From contig NZ_JAILYJ010000020.1 in the NCBI RefSeq assembly GCF_019793465.1, forward strand, positions 1 to 64,000: a stretch of DNA of 64,000 nt. The letters are read 5' to 3'. The notes under the pieces were generated by a model. The model was not told the origin of the DNA and searched no databases. It saw nothing but the letters and a program-made list of their open reading frames with translations. The stretch is from Rhizobium croatiense (GTDB lineage Bacteria > Pseudomonadota > Alphaproteobacteria > Rhizobiales > Rhizobiaceae). This document shows, one piece after another, positions 1-8,276 of this stretch. The translations under genes were made by a program, and so were the position numbers. Every line of letters begins with the position of its first letter. The stretch's first letter is position 1.

Positions 1-2058
1 GGGTGCATCATTGACTGCCGCCAGCGTGAAGCTCTGACTTGCCGGAACGCTGCCGCCATTGCCGTCGGTGACGGTGTAGCTGAGGCTGACCGGGCCGTTG
101 TAGTTGGCATCAGGCGTGAAGGTCCAGCTGCCGTCATTGTTGTCGACCAGGGCGCCATGATCGGCGGTGAGGCCGGAGACCGACAACTGGTCGCCGTCGA
201 CATCGGTGAAGCCGGCCAGCAGGTCAGCGGTGCTGAACGTGTAGGGCGTGTCCTCGCTGCCTGCCGAAAGCGTCGCCGCATTGCCGCTGAGGACCGGCGC
301 ATCATTGACCGCCGCCAGCGTGAAGCTCTGGCTTGCCGGCACACTGCCGCCATTGCCGTCGGTGACGGTGTAGCTGAGGCTGACCGGGCCGTTGTAGTTG
401 GCATCAGGCGTGAAGGTCCAGGTGCCGTCATTGTTGTCGACCAGGGCGCCATGATCGGCGGTAAGGCCGGAGACCGACAACTGATCGCCGTCGACATCGG
501 TGAAGCCGGCAAGCAGGTCGGCAGTGCTGAAGGTGTAGGGCGTGTCCTCGGTGCCTGCCGAAAGCGTCGCCGCGTTGCCGCTGAGGACCGGCGCGTCGTT
601 GACCGCATCAAGCGTGAAGCTCTGGGTCGCCGCGACACTGCCGCCATTGCCGTCGGTGACGGTGTAGCTGAGGCTGACCGGGCCGTTGTAGTTGGCATCA
701 GGCGAGAAGGTCCAGCTGCCGTTATTGTTGTCGACCAGCGTGCCATGATTGGCGGTGAGGCCGGAGACCGACATCTGATCGCCCTCGGCATCGGTGAAGC
801 CGGCCAGCAGGTCAGCGGTGCTGATCGTGTAGGGCGTGTCCTCGCTGCCTGCCGAAAGCGTCGCCGCGTTGCCGCTGAGGACGGGTGCATCATTGACTGC
901 CGCCAGCGTGAAGCTCTGCGTCGCCGGCACGCTGCCGCCATTGCCGTCGGTGACGGTGTAGCTGAGGTTGACCGGGCCGTTGTAGTTGGCATCAGGCGTG
1001 AAGGTCCAGGTGCCGTCATTGTTGTCGACCAGGGCGCCATGATTGGCGGTGAGGCCGGAGACCGACAGCTGGTCGCCGTCGACATCGGTGAAGCCGGCCA
1101 GCAGGTCAGCGGTGCTGAACGTGTAGGGTGTGTCCTCGCTGCCTGCCGAAAGCGTCGCCGCATTGCCGCTGAGGACGGGCGCGTCGTTGACCGCCGCCAG
1201 CGTGAAGCTCTGCGTCGCCGGCACGCTGCCGCCATTGCCGTCGGTGACGGTGTAGCTGAGGCTGACCGGGCCGTTGTAGTTGGCATCAGGCGTGAAGGTC
1301 CAGCTGCCGTCATTGTTGTCGACCAGGGCGCCATGATCGGCGGTGAGGCCGGAGACCGACAACTGGTCGCCGTCGACATCGGTGAAGCCGGCCAGCAGGT
1401 CAGCGGTGCTGAACGTGTAGGGCGTGTCCTCGCTGCCTGCCGAAAGCGTCGCCGCATTGCCGCTGAGGACCGGCGCATCATTGACCGCATCAAGCGTGAA
1501 GCTCTGGCTTGCCGGCACACTGCCGCCATTGCCGTCGGTGACGGTGTAGCTGAGGCTGACCGGGCCGTTGTAGTTGGCATCAGGCGTGAAGGTCCAGGTG
1601 CCGTCATTGTTGTCGACCAGGGCGCCATGATCGGCGGTAAGGCCGGAGACCGACAACTGATCGCCGTCGACATCGGTGAAGCCGGCAAGCAGGTCGGCAG
1701 TGCTGAAGGTGTAGGGCGTGTCCTCGGTGCCTGCCGAAAGCGTCGCCGCGTTGCCGCTGAGGACCGGCGCGTCGTTGACCGCATCAAGCGTGAAGCTCTG
1801 GGTCGCCGCGACACTGCCGCCATTGCCGTCGGTGACGGTGTAGCTGAGGCTGACCGGGCCGTTGTAGTTGGCATCAGGCGAGAAGGTCCAGCTGCCGTTA
1901 TTGTTGTCGACCAGCGTGCCATGATTGGCGGTGAGGCCGGAGACCGACATCTGATCGCCCTCGGCATCGGTGAAGCCGGCAAGCAGGTCAGCGGTGCTGA
2001 TCGTGTAGGGCGTGTCCTCGCTGCCTGCCGAAAGCGTCGCCGCATTGCCGCTGAGGAC
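1..2058. repeat. Tandem 294-bp repeat array with a 1176-bp higher-order period
   Basis: The marker TTGCCGCTGAGGA starts at 281, 575, 869, 1163, 1457, 1751 and 2045, an exact 294-bp spacing. Units differ at scattered sites. The block at about 130-870 is almost identical to 1306-2046, so units four apart match better than neighbours. That indicates a multi-unit duplication or gene conversion. The array is coding on the minus strand. Confidence 0.95.
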
Positions 2059-2535
2059 GGGTGCGTCGTTGATGCCGTTGATCACAACCGTCAGCGTGCC
2101 GACGCTGAGCGTGCCGTTCGACATCTTGATCGTGTACTGGATCGTGTCCTTGAACATTTCTCCGGCATCGAGCGCGTTGATCTGCGCGCTTAGACCGGCT
2201 GCGTCATAGTGGATCTTGTTGTCGCTGCCGATCCAGAATGTTGCTCCCATCTGGCTGGTTTGGCTGAAGCTAATGCCCACGCCGTCCTGGATCAGTAGGT
2301 CCTTGTTGTAATCGACAAACGCCTTGTTGGTGACGATGATGGCTGCCCCTCCGTCGTCGTTTTTGACGCCGTCATCCGCCGAATAGATCGTCGTCTTCAC
2401 TCCGCCGCCGCTTGCGCCCAGGACGTCGAACGTGAACTGAAGGCTGCCGTCCTCGGTGCCGGATTGTGTCAGATTGGCTGCCGCACCTGAATTCGAAAAC
2501 GTGACGGTCGTGCCTGATACTGTCGTAGTCGCCAT
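1..2535 (-). CDS. Large repeat-containing secreted adhesin (cadherin-like/tandem-95 type), C-terminus beyond the window
   Basis: The minus-strand frame is open from an ATG at 2535 to the window edge (845 codons, no stop). The first ~155 residues are unique, contain no classical signal peptide, and lead into at least seven units of exactly 98 residues. Each unit contains motifs such as NDAPVLSG, EDTPYTFSTADLLAGFTD and YNGPVSLSYTVTDGNGG. These are typical of cadherin-like (Cadherin_5/VCBS-type) Ca-binding domains in giant type I-secreted adhesins. The missing signal peptide fits a C-terminal secretion signal, but that end lies outside the window. Expected role is surface attachment or biofilm (inference). 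No partner transporter gene is visible. The plus-strand open frame over the same repeats is an antisense shadow. Confidence 0.85.
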   Translation of the reverse strand, partial: MATTTVSGTTVTFSNSGAAANLTQSGTEDGSLQFTFDVLGASGGGVKTTIYSADDGVKNDDGGAAIIVTNKAFVDYNKDLLIQDGVGISFSQTSQMGATFWIGSDNKIHYDAAGLSAQINALDAGEMFKDTIQYTIKMSNGTLSVGTLTVVINGINDAPVLSGNAATLSAGSEDTPYTISTADLLAGFTDAEGDQMSVSGLTANHGTLVDNNNGSWTFSPDANYNGPVSLSYTVTDGNGGSVAATQSFTLDAVNDAPVLSGNAATLSAGTEDTPYTFSTADLLAGFTDVDGDQLSVSGLTADHGALVDNNDGTWTFTPDANYNGPVSLSYTVTDGNGGSVPASQSFTLDAVNDAPVLSGNAATLSAGSEDTPYTFSTADLLAGFTDVDGDQLSVSGLTADHGALVDNNDGSWTFTPDANYNGPVSLSYTVTDGNGGSVPATQSFTLAAVNDAPVLSGNAATLSAGSEDTPYTFSTADLLAGFTDVDGDQLSVSGLTANHGALVDNNDGTWTFTPDANYNGPVNLSYTVTDGNGGSVPATQSFTLAAVNDAPVLSGNAATLSAGSEDTPYTISTADLLAGFTDAEGDQMSVSGLTANHGTLVDNNNGSWTFSPDANYNGPVSLSYTVTDGNGGSVAATQSFTLDAVNDAPVLSGNAATLSAGTEDTPYTFSTADLLAGFTDVDGDQLSVSGLTADHGALVDNNDGTWTFTPDANYNGPVSLSYTVTDGNGGSVPASQSFTLAAVNDAPVLSGNAATLSAGSEDTPYTFSTADLLAGFTDVDGDQLSVSGLTADHGALVDNNDGSWTFTPDANYNGPVSLSYTVTDGNGGSVPASQSFTLAAVNDAP

Positions 2536-2967
2536 TTACAATTCCCCCCAATGATACTGCGAACGACTGAAGTGTTCGTCGCCCCAAATGTTATTGTTAC
2601 TCCGGGCGCGCCCAACCCATCGCCGACGCAATCGCGTAATAAACATGCCCATCTGCACGGTATATTATATTTTTCTAAATGGTAACCCGTGTGATACATA
2701 AAATGCTATAAACTATACAATAGAGTTAAGTTGCTTGTGCATAAACTTGTTCATCAATTCATGTGATTATTTGCGCCAGTATCCTGATTGCCTGCACTTC
2801 CCGTTTATCGACACGCAGGAGTTCCACACCGCGGCCGGCGTGACGGGGGAGGCTTCGATGCTTTGGGCGGACATAGCCGTGTCGACGCAGGCGAAAGACG
2901 CTGGACGATAAAAATACCACTACCTAAAAGAGATGAGGCCAGATCCACCTCTTGCAGGAGAAGAAAA
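2536..2967. other. AT-rich intergenic region between divergent genes
   Basis: This separates the minus-strand adhesin from the plus-strand GFA gene. The stretch at about 2640-2760 is clearly AT-rich against the surrounding high-GC DNA and probably holds the adhesin promoter. No convincing gene is seen. The frame open upstream of 2968 has no family signature. Confidence 0.4.
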
Positions 2968-3510
2968 ATGCAACGCATCGAGAGGGAAGTGAGCGGCGGA
3001 TGCCAGTGCGGTGCCGTGCGCTACCATGCAAGCGTCATGTTCGACAATTCGCATCTCTGCCATTGCCGCATGTGCCAGAAAGCCTCGGGCAGCATCTTTG
3101 CCGCGCTCGTCGCCTCGCCCGATGATGCGCTGACCTGGACACGCGGCAAGCCGAGCGTCTGGAAGAGCTCGGAGCTGGTCGAGCGCGGCTTTTGCGCCAA
3201 TTGCGGTACGCCTTTGTTTTTCCACCACCTGGAAAACGGCCGCACCAACCTGATGATCGGTTCGCTTGACGATCCCAACGCCTTCCCGCCGCTGGCCAAT
3301 ACCTGCACCGAGAACATGGTGACGTGGTTCGATACGATCACCGGCTTGGAAAATACCGGCGCCACCGAGACCAACGGCGCCGACTGGGCCGCGGCGATCA
3401 AGGCGAGCAACAACCAGCACCCCGATCACGATACGACTTCCTGGGCGGCGAGGGGGCGTGACGGCTGGGATGGGAAGCCGCCGTCTGCCGGCAGGACGAG
3501 TACGCCGTAA
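2968..3510 (+). CDS. GFA family (CENP-V/GFA-type) zinc protein
   Basis: A 180-residue protein with the cysteine pattern of the glutathione-dependent formaldehyde-activating fold: C12-x-C14 (GGCQCGAVRY), the CHCRMCQKASG segment near 31-41, and a later CANCG pair before PLFF. The pattern would bind zinc. Family members act on glutathione adducts or are uncharacterised, so the substrate cannot be read here. The start at 2968 is chosen because CAGGAG lies just upstream and the fold begins there; the frame is open further upstream without meaning. The C-terminal ~30 residues are basic and low complexity. A second GFA gene lies at 60372-60779. Confidence 0.85.
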   Translation: MQRIEREVSGGCQCGAVRYHASVMFDNSHLCHCRMCQKASGSIFAALVASPDDALTWTRGKPSVWKSSELVERGFCANCGTPLFFHHLENGRTNLMIGSLDDPNAFPPLANTCTENMVTWFDTITGLENTGATETNGADWAAAIKASNNQHPDHDTTSWAARGRDGWDGKPPSAGRTSTP

Positions 3511-3669
3511 CGCGACTCGCCGAAGTTCGAGCGGTCTGAGCATTTTCGGCTTAAGCGCCTTTTGCCTCGCACGTTCACCACGCGCGTTGTGCCGTTTCGA
3601 AGATCACCGCTGTGACAGGCGGTGGCCTTTCTCCAGCTTTACTTTATCTTCCAAAACATGTTCGGCCTA

Positions 3670-3780
3670 GAACAGGATGATTTTAGGCCCGGTCGGCCTA
3701 AAATCTGAATCCTGTTCTAAATTAAGGAGTTAGAGCATGATGTCGTCCGAAAACCGCTCACACTTTTCGGCATCATGCTC
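3670..3780. repeat. RIME-like intergenic mosaic element, copy 1 (two palindromes)
   Basis: Two adjacent inverted repeats. The first has arms GAACAGGAT (3670-3678) and ATCCTGTTC (3709-3717) with inner arms GATTTTAGGCC/GGCCTAAAATC. The second has arms GAGCATGATG (3733-3742) and CATCATGCTC (3771-3780) with inner CCGAAAA/TTTTCGG. Size (~110 bp) and two-palindrome layout match rhizobial intergenic mosaic elements. A related copy lies at 63081-63179. Confidence 0.75.
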
Positions 3781-3801
3781 TAGGCACGACCAGGAAAGCC
3801 A

Positions 3802-4536
3802 ATGATCGTAGCGCAAATCTCCGATATTCACGCTGCACCGAATAACGACAACCTGCTGCGGCTCAACCGCGCATTGTCGTGGCTTTCCGTGCTTGAGCTG
3901 GATGCGCTCGTCGTGTCGGGCGACCTGATAGATGATGACTGGACTGATGGTTACGCTGCGATAGCCGCCCGTCTTGGAGCCTTGAATTGTCCGGTCATGT
4001 TGGTGCCGGGCAACTCCGACGATCGGCGATTGATGCGAACCTCTTTCGCGACACGTTATGGAGCGGTTGACGACTGCGATGCCATGCATTTTGTCGCGCA
4101 GATCGGTGGGCTGAAGTTAGTGGGAATTGACACCTGCCTACCCGGTACTTCGGCGGGCGACGTTGTCCAGCATCTTACTTGGCTGGAACGGGTACTGGAG
4201 GAGCCAGCCTCACCCCCCACGCTTCTCTTCTCGCATCACCACTTCGTGCCAAGCGGAATTGCGCCGATTGACGCGGTGATCGCAGAGGGTAAAGCAGAGC
4301 TTGGTGACCTGTTGACGGGGCGTTCCCTTGCGCCGCTTGCTATATCCTCCGGCCATGTCCATCGGCCAATGAGTGGGATGTTGGCAGGCATTCCGGCACA
4401 TATCTGTGGCTCGATCTGCCCAGCTAACCCGCTGTGGTTCGGGGGCCAGAACATTCCCGCCGTGAACGAGCCGCCGATGATCATGGTTCATCGTCTCACT
4501 CGCGATGGGCTGGTCAGCAGTCACGTCGCCGTCTGA
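3802..4536 (+). CDS. CpdA/Icc-like metallophosphoesterase (putative 3',5'-cyclic nucleotide phosphodiesterase)
   Basis: A 244-residue calcineurin-type phosphoesterase with all five metal-binding blocks in order: QISDIH (D8, H10), VSGDLID, VPGNSDD, FSHHHF and SGHVHRP. The order and the short length fit the class III cyclic-nucleotide phosphodiesterase group (CpdA/Icc), which hydrolyses cAMP in the cytoplasm. It stands alone. Four class III nucleotide cyclases lie downstream in the window, so a role in cNMP turnover is plausible. Substrate cannot be proved from sequence; other small phosphodiesters are possible. The RIME-like element ends 21 bp before the start. Confidence 0.8.
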   Translation: MIVAQISDIHAAPNNDNLLRLNRALSWLSVLELDALVVSGDLIDDDWTDGYAAIAARLGALNCPVMLVPGNSDDRRLMRTSFATRYGAVDDCDAMHFVAQIGGLKLVGIDTCLPGTSAGDVVQHLTWLERVLEEPASPPTLLFSHHHFVPSGIAPIDAVIAEGKAELGDLLTGRSLAPLAISSGHVHRPMSGMLAGIPAHICGSICPANPLWFGGQNIPAVNEPPMIMVHRLTRDGLVSSHVAV

Positions 4537-4650
4537 ACGGCAATCAACTTCATGGACGAGCAACGAGAGTTTCTCGGTGGAGATTGGAGGTTCTCACGAC
4601 CACATTCGATGCGTTGACCCCGCGATGATGGGATAAATGCCCCGCGAAGA

Positions 4651-4668
4651 GGGCGGCTCAGGCCGCCC
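4651..4668 (-). terminator. Hairpin after the DUF1236 gene
   Basis: Seven-bp stem GGGCGGC/GCCGCCC with a four-base loop, just beyond the stop of the minus-strand gene at 4674. No clear U-run follows, so it may only stabilise the 3' end. Confidence 0.45.
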
Positions 4669-4673
4669 ATCGG

Positions 4674-4973
4674 TCACTTGATGATCTGGATCACCTTCCG
4701 CGAGGAAGGCTCGACGATCACACGCTCATCGTTGACGATCGCGTATGCATATGCCGGGTCATCGGGAATTGGGGTCACGACAACCGTTTCCGGCAGGGGC
4801 TGCCCGACGACAACCTTCTCCTTCACGACGACGCGTTCAGTCGGGGCGGGAGCCTGCTGGACAAAGGTCACCACCTTCTCCGGCGGTGCCGCAATGACGG
4901 TCGACGACTGCGCAAAGGCAGATGCCGATGCCAACAAGATGCCGATGGTAATTCCTAGTGCTTTGATTTTCAT
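4674..4973 (-). CDS. DUF1236 family exported protein
   Basis: A 99-residue protein with an N-terminal signal peptide (MKIKALGITIG...ASAFAQS), then a proline/valine-rich stretch (VVVKEKVVVGQPLPETVVV), ending in AYAIVNDERVIVEPSSRKVIQII. That ending is the DUF1236 signature found in many rhizobial secreted proteins of unknown function. The start at 4973 is preferred over one 14 codons upstream because AAGGAGGAA lies directly before it and the signal peptide begins there. Confidence 0.8.
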   Translation of the reverse strand: MKIKALGITIGILLASASAFAQSSTVIAAPPEKVVTFVQQAPAPTERVVVKEKVVVGQPLPETVVVTPIPDDPAYAYAIVNDERVIVEPSSRKVIQIIK

Positions 4974-5112
4974 CTGTTCTTCCTCCTTGATGCGGTTAGG
5001 TCCGCTCAAGGCCAAACCGGAATATGGAGGAAGGGTTCCGGAGTCGGGCTTCGTGCCGGGACTTGTTCCGACCGTGGTCCTAGTCCAATTGGGTGCCGCC
5101 CACTGATATCCA

Positions 5113-5379
5113 CTACTGCGACGGGAAGCGGCTCAGCATGCGGTCCTGGACGTTTTCCCAGCCGACGATCGACGCTGCAAGCGAGATGATTTTGTCGCGA
5201 TCCGCGGCCTTTGTTATGTAGCCTTCGAGCAGAACGACCGGGCCGAGCATTCTGATTTCGACGGCGCTGCTGTCAACGTCCGGATCAGCGGCAAGAGTTG
5301 CCGAGATGGTCGCGATGGTCGCCGCCGTACTATGGCCTTCCGGACAGCGCTCCTCGTGATTGTTGGGGCCATACCTCAT
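5113..5379 (-). CDS. BON domain protein
   Basis: An 88-residue protein. The segment around VDSSAVEIRMLGPVVLLEGYITKAADRDKIISLAASIVGWENVQDRM follows the BON pattern: short hydrophobic strand, conserved Gly, helix, then a 'V.NVVN'-like ending. BON domains bind phospholipids or act in periplasmic and osmotic stress proteins. No signal peptide is visible, so it may be cytoplasmic or the start may be mis-set. It lies 139 bp upstream of DUF1236 on the same strand. Confidence 0.7.
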   Translation of the reverse strand: MRYGPNNHEERCPEGHSTAATIATISATLAADPDVDSSAVEIRMLGPVVLLEGYITKAADRDKIISLAASIVGWENVQDRMLSRFPSQ

Positions 5380-5554
5380 TTTCTTGTTCCTGTTCCGCCT
5401 GCCCTCCCGCGGACCTCATGTTGCCTCAAAAACAATATGTGCAGCGGGCTCTCAGCTTGCCAGCCCGACTTAGGTCCCACAGCCGGGCAACCAAAATCTG
5501 CGGCGAATGCCTGGATGACCGCGAGAGATCGAAAAAATGCAAAACCGCTATGTA

Positions 5555-5582
5555 TTGACGGGGTGCACCGACTGCCTATATC
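5555..5582 (+). promoter_or_regulatory. Candidate sigma70-type promoter of the SRAP gene
   Basis: TTGACG (5555-5560), a 16-bp spacer and TATATC (5577-5582). This would start a transcript about 20 bp before the ATG at 5612, which supports that start over an in-frame ATG at 5537. Confidence 0.5.
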
Positions 5583-5611
5583 GGCCGTTGAGAATTGTAC
5601 GGGATTTTCGC

Positions 5612-6328
5612 ATGTGCCGGCGTGTCTACATCAATTGTTCCTTTGACAAGTTGGCCGAAAGTTTTAGCTTCGCTACGCGGGGTAACGTCGACGATCTCGG
5701 CGGCCGCGTCCCGAGATACAACGGTGCCCCCGCCGAGGCGTACCATATCATCATTCAAGACGCGGAACGTCAGCGGGAACGTCCAAAGCCTGCCATTTCC
5801 ATCGCTCGTTGGGGGCTCGTTCCGTCATGGATGGACCGACCGCGTCGTCAGCCGCCCGTCTACGCTCGCTGCGAAGATATATCCTCGAATGAGCTGTTCC
5901 ACGACGCCTACCGATCGCGGCGTTGCCTTATTCCGGTTAGCGGATTCTTCGAATGGCTGGACATCTCCGGGACCGGCAAGAAGCAGCCTTATGCTGTTGC
6001 CATGAAGGACCGATCGATGTTCGCGCTGGCAGGCATTTGGGAAGTATGGCGTCATCCCGCCGGAATCGATATCCGGAGCTTCGCCGTCGTCACCTGTCCC
6101 GCCAATGAGATGATGGCACCAATCCACAATCGGATGCCGGTCGTGCTTCGTGCCGAGGATTACGGGCGTTGGCTGTCTTCCGATCCAAACCCACGCGGCC
6201 TGATGAAGCCGTTCGATGACGACGCGATGATGATGTGGCCCATTACGCGTCGCGTATTGACCGTCAGAAATGTCGGGCCGGAGGTCATAAATCCGGTTGA
6301 TCTGAGTGCAAGACAGGTCTCGCAGTAG
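5612..6328 (+). CDS. SOS response-associated peptidase (SRAP/YedK/HMCES family), variant active site
   Basis: A 238-residue SRAP protein. Family members crosslink to abasic sites in single-stranded DNA through Cys2, exposed after Met removal. Here the start gives MCRRVY, so Cys2 is present. ARWGLVPSW, the Glu in VSGFFEW and the His in HNRMPVVL are also present. The usual NAR(S/A)ET block reads VYARCED, so the Asn that contacts the abasic site appears to be replaced by Tyr, and Gly3 is Arg. Either this is a diverged enzyme or its crosslinking is altered. The upstream in-frame start at 5537 would bury the Cys and is rejected. A second SRAP gene is at 20056-20808. Confidence 0.85.
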   Translation: MCRRVYINCSFDKLAESFSFATRGNVDDLGGRVPRYNGAPAEAYHIIIQDAERQRERPKPAISIARWGLVPSWMDRPRRQPPVYARCEDISSNELFHDAYRSRRCLIPVSGFFEWLDISGTGKKQPYAVAMKDRSMFALAGIWEVWRHPAGIDIRSFAVVTCPANEMMAPIHNRMPVVLRAEDYGRWLSSDPNPRGLMKPFDDDAMMMWPITRRVLTVRNVGPEVINPVDLSARQVSQ

Positions 6329-6349
6329 GATTAGTAAGATCAGGTAAAT

Positions 6350-6567
6350 TGAAGATTTTTCGAACTCTGTCATTCTTTTACCTGTCCGCCCCTCGGTGCG
6401 GCATCACTGATAAGGTCGCATCAATCTGGTACAAAATGCCCCGTCTTGGCGGGGTATTTTGCTGTTCGAGCTGCGGTACTGCAGACCGGAGGGTGAATTC
6501 CGCGACAGGACTATCGCGAGCTTGCAAGATGGCTATGCCGCGCAGGAGGTCCAGCCAGGCCCGCGAG
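6350..6567 (-). pseudogene. Decayed 3' end of an SGNH-hydrolase gene (copy A of a duplicated segment)
   Basis: This stretch closely matches 8562-8781 in the same orientation, including the AAAATGCCCC hairpin and the gene end. Read on the minus strand it encodes SRAWLDLLRG, the same as the C-terminus of the SGNH protein at 8725-9663, but a one-base loss then shifts the frame. Sequence beyond 6568 is unrelated, so only the tail of the gene remains. Confidence 0.75.
6433..6460 (-). terminator. Bidirectional terminator-like hairpin
   Basis: Stem AAAATGCCCC/GGGGTATTTT with an eight-base loop. It has an A-run before and a T-run after, so it can act on both strands: downstream of SRAP (stop 6328) and of the GGDEF-EAL gene (stop 6645). 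It is the copy-A partner of 8632-8658. Confidence 0.7.
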
Positions 6568-6644
6568 TAGCTTCGAGGAATTGCCTTGACAGCGTCAAGC
6601 TTACCGCCCCGCCGGGGCTATGCACCATTCGGCTCTTCATCGGA

Positions 6645-8276
6645 CTAGCCGATCCAACCCGTGGCAAACGACCCCTGACGCAGAAAATCGCCGATGGCAT
6701 CCGAAGACATCGGCGCGCCCAAAAGATGTCCCTGTAGTCGATCGCATTTTTCTCTTCTAAGCCACGTCGCCTGACCGGCCGTTTCGACGCCTTCGGCCGT
6801 AATCCGCATCCCCAGCCCATGTGCAAGCCCGATGATGAAGCGCACGATGGTCTGGCTCTTCGGATTGGTCTCGACGTCCTTGATGAAGTGCCGATCGATC
6901 TTGATCGTGTCGAACGGGAAGTTCTGTAGGTAGCTGAGGGAGGAATAGCGGGTGCCAAAGTCGTCGAGCGCGATTCGGACACCCAGGACTTCCAGAGTAT
7001 GGAGTATGTCGAGATTTTTGGTGTTACGTTCAAGCAGGACGGTTTCGGTTATTTCGATCTCCAACCTTTCGGCAGGAAACTCGACCGCGTCAAGAATCCC
7101 GGATACGCGATCGGTGAAGCCTCGGAGGAGGAATTCAGCCGGTGAGAGATTGACCGCTACGATGAAATGCGAGGCCCACGTTGACGCCTCGCGACACGCC
7201 TGTTCAAGCACCCATGCTCCTATATCCCCCATGAGACCGTCGGCTTCGGCCATCGGGATGAAAACACTCGGTGGAACCACTCCGGCATAAGGATGGCGCC
7301 AACGCAGCAGCGCCTCGAAGCCGACGATGCCCTCCGATAGCTCCACCAGTGGCTGATACTCGATGAAAAACTGCCGCTCCTTAAGGGCCACACGCAAACT
7401 GCGCCGCAGCGTCTCACGCTGCTCCAGCATGATCATCATCGAGCGGTTGAACGTCCTTGCCCGGCCGCGTCCATCGTTCTTGGCAGCATAGAGCGCAATG
7501 TCGGCTGCTTTCATCAACTGTTCGCCGTCGCTGCCATCGGACGGCGCAATGGCAATTCCGACGCTGGCACCGACAAACACATCGATCCCGTCTATGGTGA
7601 ATGGCTCTTTGAACGCCCGGACCAGGGATCCAGCGAGTTCTTCCGCCTCCGCAGGTTGGTTCCGACGCCGCTGAATGACCGCAAATTCATCGCCAGCAAG
7701 TCTGTAAGCTGTCTCGTCGCCGCGTAGTACGGACTGGATGCGTTCCGCGGTCATCTTGAGCACCACGTCGCCGGCGCCATGGCCAAGGGTGTCGTTGACG
7801 GGTTTGAAGTCATCGAGATCTAACAGCATCAGCGCGAGCTTTTGACCCTTTGGCACGGGAAAGCCGGTCTCGAGATCGCTGCTGAACTGCCGGCGGTTGG
7901 CCAGTCCCGTCAGTACGTCATGCCTGGCCTGATGAAGAAGAAGGGCGCGATCGGTCTCCCGAGTCGACGCCTCCGAATTCGCGCTGCGATCGCGCGTCTC
8001 GATGACCCCAAGGCCCCGATCAGTGCCGAAAACGAGAAGACTGCGACGGTCGCCGGACGAACTGGATGCGATCTCGATGTTGCGAGGCAGGCCGCCGGCG
8101 AGCACGGCTTCGATCATCGATCTGGCGCCGGGATCAAGCAGCTCCGGATATAGATCCCAAAAGGTCGCACCTGGCGCCGCTACAGTTTTGTAGGCCTTCG
8201 AAACCGCCAGAGAGCATCTGGCAAGTTTCAGGCTATTGCCATAAAACGAGACGAGCTCATCAGGTTGACCGGACAT
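6645..8276 (-). CDS. GGDEF-EAL protein (cyclic-di-GMP synthesis/degradation)
   Basis: 543 residues. A PAS-like N-terminal part (~1-110) is followed by a GGDEF domain (~118-275; HDVLTGLANRR, LDLDDFKPVNDTLGH, signature AGDEF) and an EAL domain (~290-535; FEALLRW, DDFGTRYSSLSYL, KIDRHFI, AEGVET). The signature is AGDEF, a form reported active in some diguanylate cyclases, while the EAL motif looks complete. The net activity could be synthesis, breakdown or both. There is no membrane segment, so the protein is probably cytosolic. It is a single-gene unit between two copies of a duplicated segment. Confidence 0.93.
   Translation of the reverse strand: MSGQPDELVSFYGNSLKLARCSLAVSKAYKTVAAPGATFWDLYPELLDPGARSMIEAVLAGGLPRNIEIASSSSGDRRSLLVFGTDRGLGVIETRDRSANSEASTRETDRALLLHQARHDVLTGLANRRQFSSDLETGFPVPKGQKLALMLLDLDDFKPVNDTLGHGAGDVVLKMTAERIQSVLRGDETAYRLAGDEFAVIQRRRNQPAEAEELAGSLVRAFKEPFTIDGIDVFVGASVGIAIAPSDGSDGEQLMKAADIALYAAKNDGRGRARTFNRSMMIMLEQRETLRRSLRVALKERQFFIEYQPLVELSEGIVGFEALLRWRHPYAGVVPPSVFIPMAEADGLMGDIGAWVLEQACREASTWASHFIVAVNLSPAEFLLRGFTDRVSGILDAVEFPAERLEIEITETVLLERNTKNLDILHTLEVLGVRIALDDFGTRYSSLSYLQNFPFDTIKIDRHFIKDVETNPKSQTIVRFIIGLAHGLGMRITAEGVETAGQATWLRREKCDRLQGHLLGAPMSSDAIGDFLRQGSFATGWIG

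Noticed and set aside
1..2058. CRISPR array
   Set aside because: The 294-bp spacing is a coding repeat with no short direct repeat plus unique spacer pattern.
157..2193. Plus-strand 678-codon frame
   Set aside because: Antisense to the repeat protein. Composition is unnatural and no domain fits; the minus-strand frame encodes recognisable cadherin-like units.
5537..5611. Longer start for the SRAP gene
   Set aside because: It would move the catalytic Cys from position 2, and a candidate promoter lies between the two starts.
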